Of a stretch of 15,200 nucleotides of DNA, positions 1 through 7,179 are shown in pieces. Below the pieces are notes generated by a model. That model saw only the letters and a program-made list of their open reading frames with translations, was not told the DNA's origin and searched no databases. This stretch comes from JAFKKS01 sp039808325. GTDB lineage: Bacteria > Pseudomonadota > Alphaproteobacteria > Rhizobiales > Xanthobacteraceae. The translations under genes and the position numbers were made by a program. The stretch is taken from NCBI GenBank assembly GCA_039808325.1, contig JBDHSU010000099.1, forward strand, positions 1-15,200. Reading direction: 5' to 3'. Position 1 is the first letter of the stretch, and every line of letters starts with the position of its first letter.

Positions 1-73
1 GCTCCCCGGGCCGGATTCGAACCAGCGACCAACCGGTTAACAGCCGGTTGCTCTACCACTGAGCTACCGGGGA
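1..73 (-). tRNA. tRNA-Asn (anticodon GTT), 3' end at window edge
   Basis: Read on the minus strand, the segment folds as a full cloverleaf. The acceptor stem is TCCCCGG paired with CCGGGGA, and the D stem is GCTC/GAGC. The anticodon stem is ACCGG/CCGGT around the loop CTGTTAA, giving anticodon GTT, which decodes asparagine codons. The T arm is GCTGG-TTCGAAT-CCGGC. The 5' end is position 73, the discriminator G is at position 2, and position 1 is the first C of what would be an encoded CCA tail, so the tail is cut by the window edge. Bacterial tRNA-Asn genes can serve as integration sites, but no integrase or direct repeat of the tRNA end is visible here. The call is secure. Confidence 0.96.
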
Positions 74-96
74 ACGTCGCTGCGATAGCGCGCCGC

Positions 97-124
97 GTAT
101 AACAAACCCCGGCAGGACTGCAAA
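97..124 (-). promoter_or_regulatory. Candidate sigma-70 promoter of the tRNA-Asn gene
   Basis: On the minus strand TTTGCA (119-124) is followed after 16 bases by TTATAC (97-102), a reasonable -35/-10 pair. A GC-rich stretch (GCGGCGCGC) follows the -10 box, as is typical of stringently controlled stable-RNA promoters. The predicted start of transcription lies about 17 bases before the mature tRNA 5' end. This was found by eye only, without a scoring matrix. Confidence 0.45.
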
Positions 125-357
125 GCGGCTTTTGTACATTTGGGCCGCCCTGCGCGTCAGCCGCCGGCGCAAGCTATCCGCGGCGCTCAATATCGGGATA
201 TCCTTCGCAAAATGAACGCACGTACAGCTTTGTGTTGAAAGCAGGATTTGTCTTGGGGGAGGCTAGCCAAGCAGATTTTGCGGGCCAAATATGTGCGCCT
301 AGACAACGGTGCGGCGCGCCTCTTCCCGCTCGCCGCCAACTTTCTCGGAGGACAGTC

Positions 358-822
358 ATGAACCGTCTACAAGCAAGTATGGTGGCGAGTATAGCGGCTG
401 GATTGATGGCGGCATTCGCGGCCGCACCAAGCGCGCAGGCGTTGACGATGAAGGAGTGCAGCGCGAAGTACAAAGCGGCGCAGAGCGCCGGCACGCTCAA
501 CGGCATGAAGTGGAACGATTTCCGCAAGGCCGAGTGCGGCTCCGACGCGAGCGCCGCGCCGGCCGGGACGGCGGCCCCCGCGAGCACGACGGCTGCCAAG
601 CCGGCGGCGCGGACAACGGCGCCCGCGGCGGCGGGAAATGCCGTCTTCCCCTCCTCCGTGTCGAGTAAATATTCGAAGGAATCGGCCGGCAAGGCGCGCA
701 TGCATACTTGCCTGGATCAATACAACGCCAACAAAGCCGGCAACGGCAACGGCGGCTTGAAGTGGATCCAGAAGGGCGGCGGCTACTACAGCGAATGCAA
801 TAAGCGCCTGAAAGGCGCCTGA
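358..822 (+). CDS. Small secreted protein with two cysteine-pair repeats, function unknown
   Basis: The product is 154 residues. Residues 1-29 are a Sec signal peptide with a hydrophobic core and a likely cut after AQA. The mature part has two similar blocks joined by an Ala/Thr/Pro-rich linker (about 62-98). Block one runs around Cys34 to Cys60 and block two around Cys118 to Cys147. Both contain a Gly-rich turn followed by a hydrophobic-Lys-Trp motif (MKW at 50-52, LKW at 134-136). The ATG at 358 was chosen because GGAGGA lies seven bases upstream and the signal peptide starts there. An upstream in-frame TTG at 232 has no ribosome site. I recall similar signal-peptide proteins with this Cys/Lys-Trp block as unnamed proteins in Rhizobiales. 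No enzyme motif is visible. It is likely periplasmic, with possible disulfides. Confidence 0.85.
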   Translation: MNRLQASMVASIAAGLMAAFAAAPSAQALTMKECSAKYKAAQSAGTLNGMKWNDFRKAECGSDASAAPAGTAAPASTTAAKPAARTTAPAAAGNAVFPSSVSSKYSKESAGKARMHTCLDQYNANKAGNGNGGLKWIQKGGGYYSECNKRLKGA

Positions 823-849
823 GCGCCGGCGCATGCTGGTGTATAGTGT

Positions 850-879
850 GAAGCCTCGCACACGCGCGTGCGGGGCTTC
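850..879 (+). terminator. GC-rich hairpin after the secreted-protein gene
   Basis: GAAGCCTCGCAC (850-861) pairs with GTGCGGGGCTTC (868-879), twelve pairs with one G-U wobble and a six-base loop, 28 bases past the stop codon. There is no clear T run afterwards, so it may be a weak intrinsic terminator or a transcript-end protecting hairpin. It also sits 26 bases before the ogt start. Confidence 0.45.
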
Positions 880-905
880 ATACGTTCGGCTTACACGGCG
901 TTGTC

Positions 906-1502
906 ATGCGAGCGTCCGGCATCCTGGTGTTTGACACGGCGCTTGGTCCTTGCGGCCTCGCCTGGAGCGAACGCGGCATCGTCGCCGCGCAACTCCCGGA
1001 AGACGACCCGGGCGAGACGCGCGCCCGTCTGCGCGCGCGCAGCGGCGGTGCGCCCGAATCCGATCCTCCGCCCTTCGTGCAGGATGCCCGCGAAGACGTC
1101 ATCGCTTTGATGCGAGGCGTACCCGTCGACTTCGCCCGTACGCCCCTGGACCTCAAACGCACGCCCGCCTTCAACCGCAGCGTCTACGCGATCGCGCGAA
1201 CGATCCCGCCGGGCGCGACGCTGACCTATGGCGATATCGCGCAACGGCTCGGCGACCTCAGCCTGTCGCGCGCGGTCGGCCATGCCCTCGGCAAGAATCC
1301 CATCCCGATCATCATTCCCTGCCATCGCGTGCTCGCCGCCGGCGCCAAGACGGGCGGCTTCTCCGCGCCCGGCGGCGTGCGCACGAAACTGCGCATGCTG
1401 GCGATCGAGGGCGCGCTGGCGAACGATGCCCCGACGCTGTTCGACAACGACGGCATCTTCGGCAATCTGAGCGGCGGCACCATCCGCCTGCGCCGCTCGT
1501 AG
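906..1502 (+). CDS. ogt: Methylated-DNA--[protein]-cysteine S-methyltransferase (Ogt type)
   Basis: This DNA repair protein of 198 residues should transfer the alkyl group from O6-alkylguanine (and O4-alkylthymine) to its own cysteine in a single-use reaction. Residues 1-80 form the variable N-terminal domain. The conserved C-terminal domain (about 86-170) carries the PCHRV box with acceptor Cys139. It also has the helix-turn-helix region (TYGDIAQRLG, 107-116, and the SRAVGHALGKNP stretch, 121-132) and the K/TGGFSAPGG segment that closes the active site. There is no Ada-type N-terminal regulatory domain, so this is the constitutive repair form rather than the sensor. The tail after residue 172, ending GGTIRLRRS, is longer than usual. 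The start lacks a good Shine-Dalgarno, so the exact N-terminus is less sure than the identity. It is probably transcribed alone. Confidence 0.94.
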   Translation: MRASGILVFDTALGPCGLAWSERGIVAAQLPEDDPGETRARLRARSGGAPESDPPPFVQDAREDVIALMRGVPVDFARTPLDLKRTPAFNRSVYAIARTIPPGATLTYGDIAQRLGDLSLSRAVGHALGKNPIPIIIPCHRVLAAGAKTGGFSAPGGVRTKLRMLAIEGALANDAPTLFDNDGIFGNLSGGTIRLRRS

Positions 1503-1624
1503 AGCATGATCCCGAAAGGGAAAAACGGCTTTCGGAAAAGCACGCCCCCGAGCCCGCCCCGAGGGATCACGCTCAAACGAGACGATAACGACGGGTCCGG
1601 TTCAATGCTGTCGGATCGGACTCC
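1502..1624. repeat. Nested intergenic palindromic repeat (Rhizobiales type)
   Basis: Outer arms GAGCATGATCCC (1502-1513) and GGGATCACGCTC (1563-1574) match with one mismatch. Inside them CCGAAAG (1512-1518) pairs perfectly with CTTTCGG (1529-1535). A further stem GGGTCCG (1593-1599) / CGGACTC (1617-1623) follows. The first arm begins on the last base of the ogt stop codon, and the element fills the gap between two convergent genes, so it may also act as a two-way terminator. The consensus (GAGCATGATCC, CCGAAA ... TTTCGG, GATCATGCTC) resembles dispersed intergenic repeats I know from Bradyrhizobium-like genomes. Copy number could not be checked here. Confidence 0.7.
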
Positions 1625-1635
1625 AGCCGTCGCCG

Positions 1636-2778
1636 CTACGCGTCGGCCTTCTCGGCCTCGAGCAGCACGACGCGCCGCGGATCGACCGACATGAAGGCGT
1701 CGTGCGCGCCCTCGATCGGCTCGAGCGCGGCGCAACGGATGACCAGATGCTGGCCGCTCCAGGTCACGTGCACCTGCGTGAAGTCGCCCTGGAACACCAT
1801 ACGGTCGACCTTGACGGGCCATACGTTGCGTTCGCCTGCGGGACGTTGCGTCGAGAATTTGAAATGGACGGTGCGCACCGACATCGTCGCCGTGTCGCCG
1901 ACCGGCCGCCCGTAGGCGCTGCCGTAGACGATATCGCCGCCGGCGGTCTCGATCGCGACCAAACCGTCGGTATCGAGATCGGCACGGTGGCGGCCGTTGA
2001 TGAGGTTGGCGGAACCGACGAAATCGGCGACGAAGGCGTTGCGCGGGAGATTGTAGATCTCGTTCGGCGTGCCGACCTGCTCGATCACGCCGTCGCGCAT
2101 CACCACGATCCGATCCGACATCGCCAGCGCTTCCTCGAGATCGTGGGTCACATACACGGAGGTGATGCCGAGGCGATGCTGCAATTCGCGCAGCTCGATA
2201 CGCATGTCGCCGCGCAGCTTCGCGTCGAGGTTCGAAAGCGGCTCGTCGAACAACAGCACGGAAGGCGAGAACACGAAAGCGCGCGCGAGCGCGACGCGCT
2301 GCTGCTGGCCGCCGGACAACTGCGATGCGCGGCGGTCGCGATACGGCCGCATCTGCACCATGTCCAACGCGCGGTCGACCTTCGTCCCGATCTCGGCCTT
2401 ACTCTCGCGGCGGACGCGCAGGCCGTAAGCCACGTTCTCGAACACCGTCATATGCGGCCAGATGGCGTAGGACTGGAACACCATCGAGAGGCCGCGATTC
2501 TCCGCCGGCAGATTGACCTTGCGCGCGGACGAATAAACCGGCGCACCGCCGATCCGGATTTCGCCGGACGTCGGCTTTTCCAGGCCGGCAATGGCGCGCA
2601 AAGTGGTGGTCTTGCCGCAACCGGAGGGGCCGAGCAGCGTCAACTGCTCCCCCTGCTCGACGGTGAAGCTCACGCCCCGCACGGCCAGGACCGTGCCGTA
2701 GTGGATCTGCAGGTTCTCCACCGCGATATGCGTGCCGGACGTCGCGGCGGAAGGCGTGCTGTTCTGGGGCACCGGCAT
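1636..2778 (-). CDS. ABC transporter ATP-binding protein, Fbp/Pot (iron/polyamine/phosphonate) type
   Basis: This cytoplasmic ATPase of 380 residues drives the importer encoded just upstream. The nucleotide-binding domain spans about 18-250. It has Walker A GPSGCGKTT (50-58), a Q-loop in FQSYAIWPH (from 101), signature LSGGQQQR (154-161), Walker B VLLFDEP (174-180) and H-loop His212 in VTHD. Residues about 280-375 form a TOBE-type C-terminal domain, as in FbpC, PotA and related proteins. The start is set at the ATG 2778. An in-frame TTG at 2787 is possible, but it sits only three bases after the AAGGA box, while the ATG sits twelve bases after it, so neither spacing is ideal. It lies 15 bases after the permease gene and ends the operon. 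The ATPase alone does not reveal the substrate. Confidence 0.93.
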   Translation of the reverse strand: MPVPQNSTPSAATSGTHIAVENLQIHYGTVLAVRGVSFTVEQGEQLTLLGPSGCGKTTTLRAIAGLEKPTSGEIRIGGAPVYSSARKVNLPAENRGLSMVFQSYAIWPHMTVFENVAYGLRVRRESKAEIGTKVDRALDMVQMRPYRDRRASQLSGGQQQRVALARAFVFSPSVLLFDEPLSNLDAKLRGDMRIELRELQHRLGITSVYVTHDLEEALAMSDRIVVMRDGVIEQVGTPNEIYNLPRNAFVADFVGSANLINGRHRADLDTDGLVAIETAGGDIVYGSAYGRPVGDTATMSVRTVHFKFSTQRPAGERNVWPVKVDRMVFQGDFTQVHVTWSGQHLVIRCAALEPIEGAHDAFMSVDPRRVVLLEAEKADA

Positions 2779-2793
2779 GGTCGGCAATGATCC

Positions 2794-4497
2794 TTATTCC
2801 ATTCGGGTGTGGCCGCCGACGCGGCGGGTCAATGCGAGCAGTATGGCCACCGCGACCGCGACGACCGCGGTTTGAATGAGCGCCATGGCCGCCGTCAATT
2901 CCGAACTCGTGGCGTTCCAGGATTCCACGATCGAGGGCGTGATGACCTTGGAATGCGGCCCCATCAACAGGATGGAGGCGCCGAGCTCGCGGATGCTGGC
3001 GATGAAGAGCAGAAGCCACGCCGCGATCAGCCCCGGCCACAGCAACGGCACCGTCACGGTTCGCATGCGGTAGCCCCAGGGCGCGCCGCACATCTGCGCG
3101 CATTCTTCGAGGCTTTTGTCGACCTGCAGCATCACGCCGGAGATCGTCCGGATGCCGAGCGGCAGAAAGACCGTGATGTAGGCGATGAGCAGGAGCCAGA
3201 GCGTGCCGTATATCGGGATCGGCGAGACGAGCCATGCCCACATGATGCCGAAGGCGAAGACGAGCCGCGGCACCGCCTGCGGGAACATCACGACGTATTC
3301 GATGATGCTGCTGCCCGGTAATTTGGCGCGGTAGATCAGCCAGGACAGCAGCGTCATCAGCAGCACGCCGATCGTCGCGGTCGCAAGGCCCAGGATCAAG
3401 CTGTTGCCGAGCGCGGAACGCACGGCGTTCATCGACATCGCGGTGCGATAATTGTTGAGCGTCCAATTGTCCGCCGCGGGGAAGGCGACGGCGAGTTTTT
3501 GGAACGAGGCGTAGATCAGCGTCGCCAGCGGCAGCACGACGGCAACGAACAGATACAGCAGACAGAACGCGAGCAGGACATAGCGGAGCCGCCCGACATC
3601 GTTGACGCGCGGGCGAAACGCCTTGCCGGTGATGGTGACGTAGGAGCCGGCCGTCACGATCCAGCGATAGACGAACAGCATCAGGAACATGACGATGAAC
3701 AGCGATGCGCCCATCGCCGCGGCGAGCGGGATTTTCGGCGGATACTGCTGCGTGAGCTGGTAGATCGCCGTGGTGACGACGTAGAAGCGGTTGGGAGAGC
3801 CGAGCACCAGCGCCGCCGCGAACGAGCCCAGCATTTCCGCGAAAACGAAGATCGCGGCGCCGAGGACGCCGGGAATCACCAGCGGCAACGTGATCCGCAG
3901 CATGGTGCGCCAGCGGCTCGCGCCCATCACCTGCGAGGCTTCCTCGAGCGACGGGTCCATCGACTTCATGACCGCCGAGATCATGACGAAGGCGACGGAG
4001 CCTTCGAAGAAGGCCATCACCCAGGCGATCCCGAAAGCGGTGTTGGCGTCGATGATGTAGCCGGTCCCGCCCAGCGCGCGCCAGAACTGGTTGATGAAGC
4101 CGCTTTCCTGCGAACCGAGCATGCTCCAGGCGAGCGCGCCGAGGAGCGGCGTGAGATAGAACGGCACCACCATCAGCGGTTCGAGCCAGCGCCGGCCCGG
4201 GACGTTCGTGCGGGTCAGGATCCACGCCAGCGCGAAGCCGAACACAAGCGCGAGCGCCGTCGCGACGAAGGAGACGCCGAGCGTGTTGAAGATGATCTGC
4301 GGATACTGAAGCAGGCCGCCGAAGTTCGAGAAGCCATAAGCCGTCGGCGGCCGCACATCCGGGTCGCCGACGTCGAGCGCCGCCTGCAGCAGGAAGAAGA
4401 CCGGGTAGAGGACGAGGACCGCCGCGACGATCGCGACCACGACGCCGGCAACGGCTTGCGCCGAAAAGCGCCGCCCAGCGATCACCGTCTGCGTCAT
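2794..4497 (-). CDS. ABC transporter permease with two fused membrane lobes, FbpB type
   Basis: This inner-membrane channel protein of 567 residues has about twelve hydrophobic segments. The two halves are homologous, each a BPD-type permease domain. Each half has an EAA loop that docks the ATPase: LEEASQVMGASRWR... (184-210) and LEECAQMCGAPWGYR... (463-489). A soluble linker lies around 285-303. The duplicated-permease layout in one chain is typical of ferric iron FbpB and of related 2-aminoethylphosphonate, thiamine and polyamine-type systems. The ATG at 4497 was chosen over a TTG one codon earlier because GAGG precedes the ATG by seven bases. It lies 76 bases after the binding-protein gene, in the same operon. 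The second EAA loop has Cys-Ala in place of Ala-Ala, a mild variation. Confidence 0.93.
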   Translation of the reverse strand: MTQTVIAGRRFSAQAVAGVVVAIVAAVLVLYPVFFLLQAALDVGDPDVRPPTAYGFSNFGGLLQYPQIIFNTLGVSFVATALALVFGFALAWILTRTNVPGRRWLEPLMVVPFYLTPLLGALAWSMLGSQESGFINQFWRALGGTGYIIDANTAFGIAWVMAFFEGSVAFVMISAVMKSMDPSLEEASQVMGASRWRTMLRITLPLVIPGVLGAAIFVFAEMLGSFAAALVLGSPNRFYVVTTAIYQLTQQYPPKIPLAAAMGASLFIVMFLMLFVYRWIVTAGSYVTITGKAFRPRVNDVGRLRYVLLAFCLLYLFVAVVLPLATLIYASFQKLAVAFPAADNWTLNNYRTAMSMNAVRSALGNSLILGLATATIGVLLMTLLSWLIYRAKLPGSSIIEYVVMFPQAVPRLVFAFGIMWAWLVSPIPIYGTLWLLLIAYITVFLPLGIRTISGVMLQVDKSLEECAQMCGAPWGYRMRTVTVPLLWPGLIAAWLLLFIASIRELGASILLMGPHSKVITPSIVESWNATSSELTAAMALIQTAVVAVAVAILLALTRRVGGHTRME

Positions 4498-4573
4498 CAA
4501 TGTGCCTCGCGCTCGTGCCCGACCAACCGGCTACACGGCAAAGGCGCCGCGTAGCCGCAACGACAAGTCGGCG

Positions 4574-5683
4574 TCACAAGCCGAGCATTCCGTTCCATTC
4601 CTTGGTGAAGGTGTCACGCATCTTGGCGTAATCGTCGTAATCGGTCGGGAACAGGAGCTTGAAGTCGGAGAGCTTGGCGCCGGTTTTCATCGGCGGAGCG
4701 TCGGAGCGCACCGACCCGTAGATCAGGTTCGGATGGTTCTGGTACCAGGCCTGGCCGCGTTTCGACATCGCCCAGTCCATGAACAGCTTCGACGCTTCCG
4801 GATGCGGCGCCTTGCTCACCGCGCCGAGGACGCATGGCGTGGCCGGCAGCCCGTCCGGCGGCATCACCATGGTGATGTCCTGCGTCTTCTCCTTGTAGAG
4901 CGAGTAGCCGGCGTATTCGGCGAGGCTGCAAACCTTGTCGTCGCCTTTGGCGAGGCGATCGTAGAGCTGCACCCGCGAATCGAACGCCTTGGGGGTCAAC
5001 TTGGCGTATTCCTTCCAGTATTCGGGGCCGTACATTTGCCGCAGCATGTACCAGGCGACATACTGCACGCCGGAACTTGAGATCTTGCAGCTGATCGAGC
5101 CTTTCCACTTCGGATTGAGCACGTCCTTCCAGGTCTTCGGCGCCTCGGCCTCGCTGACTTTCTTGTTGTTGTAGGCGATGCCGGCGAAGGTCGTCCCGGT
5201 CCAGAAGAAGGAGCCTTGCGGGTTGGACTTGAAGTCGGCCTTGTAGGCGTCGGATTCAGGCCCGACATAGACCGCGTAGCCTTCCTTCTTCTGGAAATCC
5301 AAGGCTGGGGCGATGTCGGAAAGCTGCAGAACGTCGACGTCAAAGCGGCCGGCGGAGCGCTCCGAGACGATCTTGTTGTAGAGCGCGCCGGTCTGCGCGC
5401 GCACATAACTCGTCTTGATCTTAGGGAAATCCTTGTGGAAGCCCTCCATGATCGCGGCCGTCCCGGCTTCGTTCTCATGGCAGTAGAAGACGAGAGCTCC
5501 CTCCTGCTCGGCCTTGGCGACGTCGGCATAGGTTTCGAAATCGAGAACTTTCGTTGCCTTGCGCGGCTGCGTCTGCGCCATGACCTGCGGCGCGCCGAGC
5601 CCGAACAGAGGCACGGCGGCAAGCGCGGTGCCGGCCTGCAAGAGGCTCCGTCGCGACAATCTTTCATCGGTGAAGCGTGTCAT
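4574..5683 (-). CDS. Extracellular solute-binding protein, Fbp-like (SBP type 1/6), twin-arginine signal
   Basis: This periplasmic receptor of 369 residues serves the importer encoded downstream. The N-terminus has a twin-arginine-like signal (SRRSLLQAG, 10-18) with a likely cut after VMA near 36, which suggests export of a folded protein. The fold pattern matches the Fbp-like family: VFYCHENEAG early in lobe one (65-74), the LQLSDI segment (119-124), PKTWKDVLNPKWKG (182-195), and a C-terminal KLFMDW...RGQ helix (299-311). Ferric-binding FbpA proteins usually have adjacent tyrosines in the second lobe. Here the matching stretch reads SLAEYAGY (253-260), so ferric iron is not assured. Four cysteines (68, 199, 252, 284) are present in the mature part. 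The ATG at 5683 follows a GGGAG box; an upstream TTG at 5719 is rejected. Alternative substrates include phosphonate, polyamine, thiamine or another organic ligand. Confidence 0.9.
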   Translation of the reverse strand: MTRFTDERLSRRSLLQAGTALAAVPLFGLGAPQVMAQTQPRKATKVLDFETYADVAKAEQEGALVFYCHENEAGTAAIMEGFHKDFPKIKTSYVRAQTGALYNKIVSERSAGRFDVDVLQLSDIAPALDFQKKEGYAVYVGPESDAYKADFKSNPQGSFFWTGTTFAGIAYNNKKVSEAEAPKTWKDVLNPKWKGSISCKISSSGVQYVAWYMLRQMYGPEYWKEYAKLTPKAFDSRVQLYDRLAKGDDKVCSLAEYAGYSLYKEKTQDITMVMPPDGLPATPCVLGAVSKAPHPEASKLFMDWAMSKRGQAWYQNHPNLIYGSVRSDAPPMKTGAKLSDFKLLFPTDYDDYAKMRDTFTKEWNGMLGL

Positions 5684-5743
5684 TATTTTCTCCCGTCGTT
5701 CGGTTTTTGGGGGGAGCAACGTCGGTGAGCGCCCGCCAGTCGT

Positions 5744-5749
5744 ATTATG
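5744..5749 (-). promoter_or_regulatory. Candidate -10 box for the Fbp-type operon
   Basis: On the minus strand CATAAT lies about 60 bases before the binding-protein start, in otherwise GC-rich DNA. No good -35 partner is seen (the best nearby is CTGAAC, 19 bases up). It is supported mainly by the hairpin just upstream, which suggests that a new transcript begins here. Confidence 0.25.
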
Positions 5750-5805
5750 TCCGATGACAGCTTACCGCGTTCAGTCCCCGCGGCAATGCCTGTCGCGAGA
5801 TTAAG

Positions 5806-5835
5806 GCCGCGCACCGGCATGTCGCCGGGCGCGGC
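5806..5835 (-). terminator. GC-rich hairpin directly after the M24 peptidase gene
   Basis: GCCGCGC-A-CCGGC (5806-5818) pairs with GCCGG-GCGCGGC (5824-5835). This is twelve G-C pairs with one bulged base and a five-base loop, directly abutting the peptidase stop codon on its 3' side. The following minus-strand bases are CTTAAT, not a true U run. It is a possible intrinsic terminator or mRNA-stabilising stem separating the peptidase from the next transporter operon. Confidence 0.5.
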
Positions 5836-7014
5836 TCACGCCGTGCCCGCGATGTTCCAGCCCCGCGCGCCCTCGCCGAATATCTCGAATCCGCTGGGCG
5901 TAACCGCGACGGTGTCCTCGAGCTTGATGTAGCCGCGGCGCGGGTGCCTTATCGTCGTCTCGACCGAGATGACCATGCCCGTTTCCAGCGGCGCGGCGCC
6001 ATAGTGCTCGCCCTGCGCGCCGGGCGCGAGACGCGGCGCTTCATGGCTCGCCAAACCCATGCCGTGCGCGACGAAATGGATGTGGGCATGCTGCGGCGAA
6101 CGCCGTAGCCGCGCCTCCGCGGCCGCGTAGATCTCTTGGCCGAGCGCGCCCGCTTTCACCGGCGCAAAGGCCGCGCGCTGAATCTCCTCGACCTCGTTCA
6201 GCAGGTCCTGCAATTCGTCGTCCGGCGACCCCTGGATGGCCATGCGCGCGAGATCGCCGATATAGCCGTAATAATTGCCGCCGGAATCGATCGAGAGCAC
6301 CTCGCCCCTCTCCCACCGTTGCGACGACGGCGCGCGGTTATGGCTGGCGCCGACGGCGACCAGGCAGTACTCGAAGTTCAGCCCGCGGTTGACCTCCTCG
6401 CGCCGCAGCGCGTCGGTCAATTCCTGCTTGGTCGATCCGGGGCCGTGCGTCGCGATGACGGCGAGCATCGCTTCGATCACCTTCTCGGATGCAATACGCA
6501 ACTTATCCAGTTCCTCGGGGCGCTTTACGGCGCGCAACCGCTCCAGGATGTTGTGGGCGTCGGAGAATTTGCTGGACGAGAAGGCGTTGTAGAGCGTGCC
6601 GCCGGCATCGATGGGGAGGAAAGACATCTCGATCGAGATGTTCTTCGTCTTGATGCCGGATCGCCGCAGATAGGCGATCGCCTTTTCCATCGCGTCGACC
6701 GAGCCCGCCGACGATGTCTGGGCTTCCGGCGTCCAGAACGGAGCCACTTCCTGCTGCCAGCCTTCGAGGCGATGGCCGATGAAGGCCGCGCGTTCCGGCG
6801 CGCCCTTCGGATAGATCACGAGCGGCAGATAGCGGCTCGGCCCGATCGCATCCATGTAGTCGAAAAACTGCGCGCGATGCCCGCCGAGCAGGTACTGCAC
6901 GTTATGTTTCGCATTGGCGATCACGACGTCGACGCCGGCATCGTCCATGATCCTGTCGAGGCGAGCTTGGTCGAAGGGGAGATGTCGGAGGGAATAGGCA
7001 GGTTTGGCGGACAT
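5836..7014 (-). CDS. M24 family metallopeptidase (Xaa-Pro peptidase/creatinase-like)
   Basis: This cytoplasmic two-metal hydrolase of 392 residues has no signal peptide. An N-terminal creatinase-type domain (about 10-165) is followed by the pita-bread catalytic domain (about 172-385). All five metal ligands of the M24 family are visible: Asp243 (SIDSGG), Asp254 (GDLARM), His317 (AHGMGL), Glu352 (SVETTI) and Glu366 (KLEDTV). The HGMGLASHEAPRL stretch matches the prolidase/aminopeptidase P pattern. Likely activity is release of residues next to proline or hydrolysis of a related C-N bond. M24 also includes creatinase and ectoine hydrolase, so the substrate is open. The ATG at 7014 follows AAGGAGC with good spacing. 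It lies 165 bases after the Liv-type fusion gene and may share that transcript, which would fit processing of an imported compound. Confidence 0.9.
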   Translation of the reverse strand: MSAKPAYSLRHLPFDQARLDRIMDDAGVDVVIANAKHNVQYLLGGHRAQFFDYMDAIGPSRYLPLVIYPKGAPERAAFIGHRLEGWQQEVAPFWTPEAQTSSAGSVDAMEKAIAYLRRSGIKTKNISIEMSFLPIDAGGTLYNAFSSSKFSDAHNILERLRAVKRPEELDKLRIASEKVIEAMLAVIATHGPGSTKQELTDALRREEVNRGLNFEYCLVAVGASHNRAPSSQRWERGEVLSIDSGGNYYGYIGDLARMAIQGSPDDELQDLLNEVEEIQRAAFAPVKAGALGQEIYAAAEARLRRSPQHAHIHFVAHGMGLASHEAPRLAPGAQGEHYGAAPLETGMVISVETTIRHPRRGYIKLEDTVAVTPSGFEIFGEGARGWNIAGTA

Positions 7015-7179
7015 CGGTCGCTCCTTGGGGAAATGGATATCGTCGCGTTGCGGGCGGCGTAACGTGTCGATGGCGAGGATAGTCCGTCGCGAAAGCGGGC
7101 GCCACGCCCTGCCCCATTGCGCATGGCAGCCGCGCCGCGCATCAACGGTGTTGACGCCGCCCGCCCCCGCCGCGCCCCG

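Noticed and set aside
276..305. TTTTGC and TAGACA as a promoter for the secreted protein gene
   Set aside because: An 18-base spacing with a poor -10 box in GC-rich DNA is too weak to list as a feature.
232..357. N-terminal extension of the secreted protein gene to a TTG at 232
   Set aside because: It would bury the signal peptide inside the protein, and it has no Shine-Dalgarno. The ATG at 358 has GGAGGA at proper distance.
1..357. tRNA-Asn edge as a genomic-island attachment site
   Set aside because: No integrase, no direct repeat of the tRNA 3' end and no phage-like gene are visible, and the tRNA 3' side lies outside the window.
1702..2790. 362-codon plus-strand frame opposite the ABC ATPase
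   Set aside because: It is a shadow of a well-supported ATPase gene, without its own ribosome site or motif.
2399..4225. 608-codon frame on the minus strand overlapping the permease
   Set aside because: It is a different frame of the same strand as the permease. Its translation is Arg/Asp/His-rich and lacks membrane segments, while the permease frame has two EAA loops and about twelve helices.
3499..4554. 351-codon plus-strand frame opposite the permease
   Set aside because: The composition is extreme in Arg, Asp, Glu and His with no domain; it is a complement shadow of hydrophobic codons.
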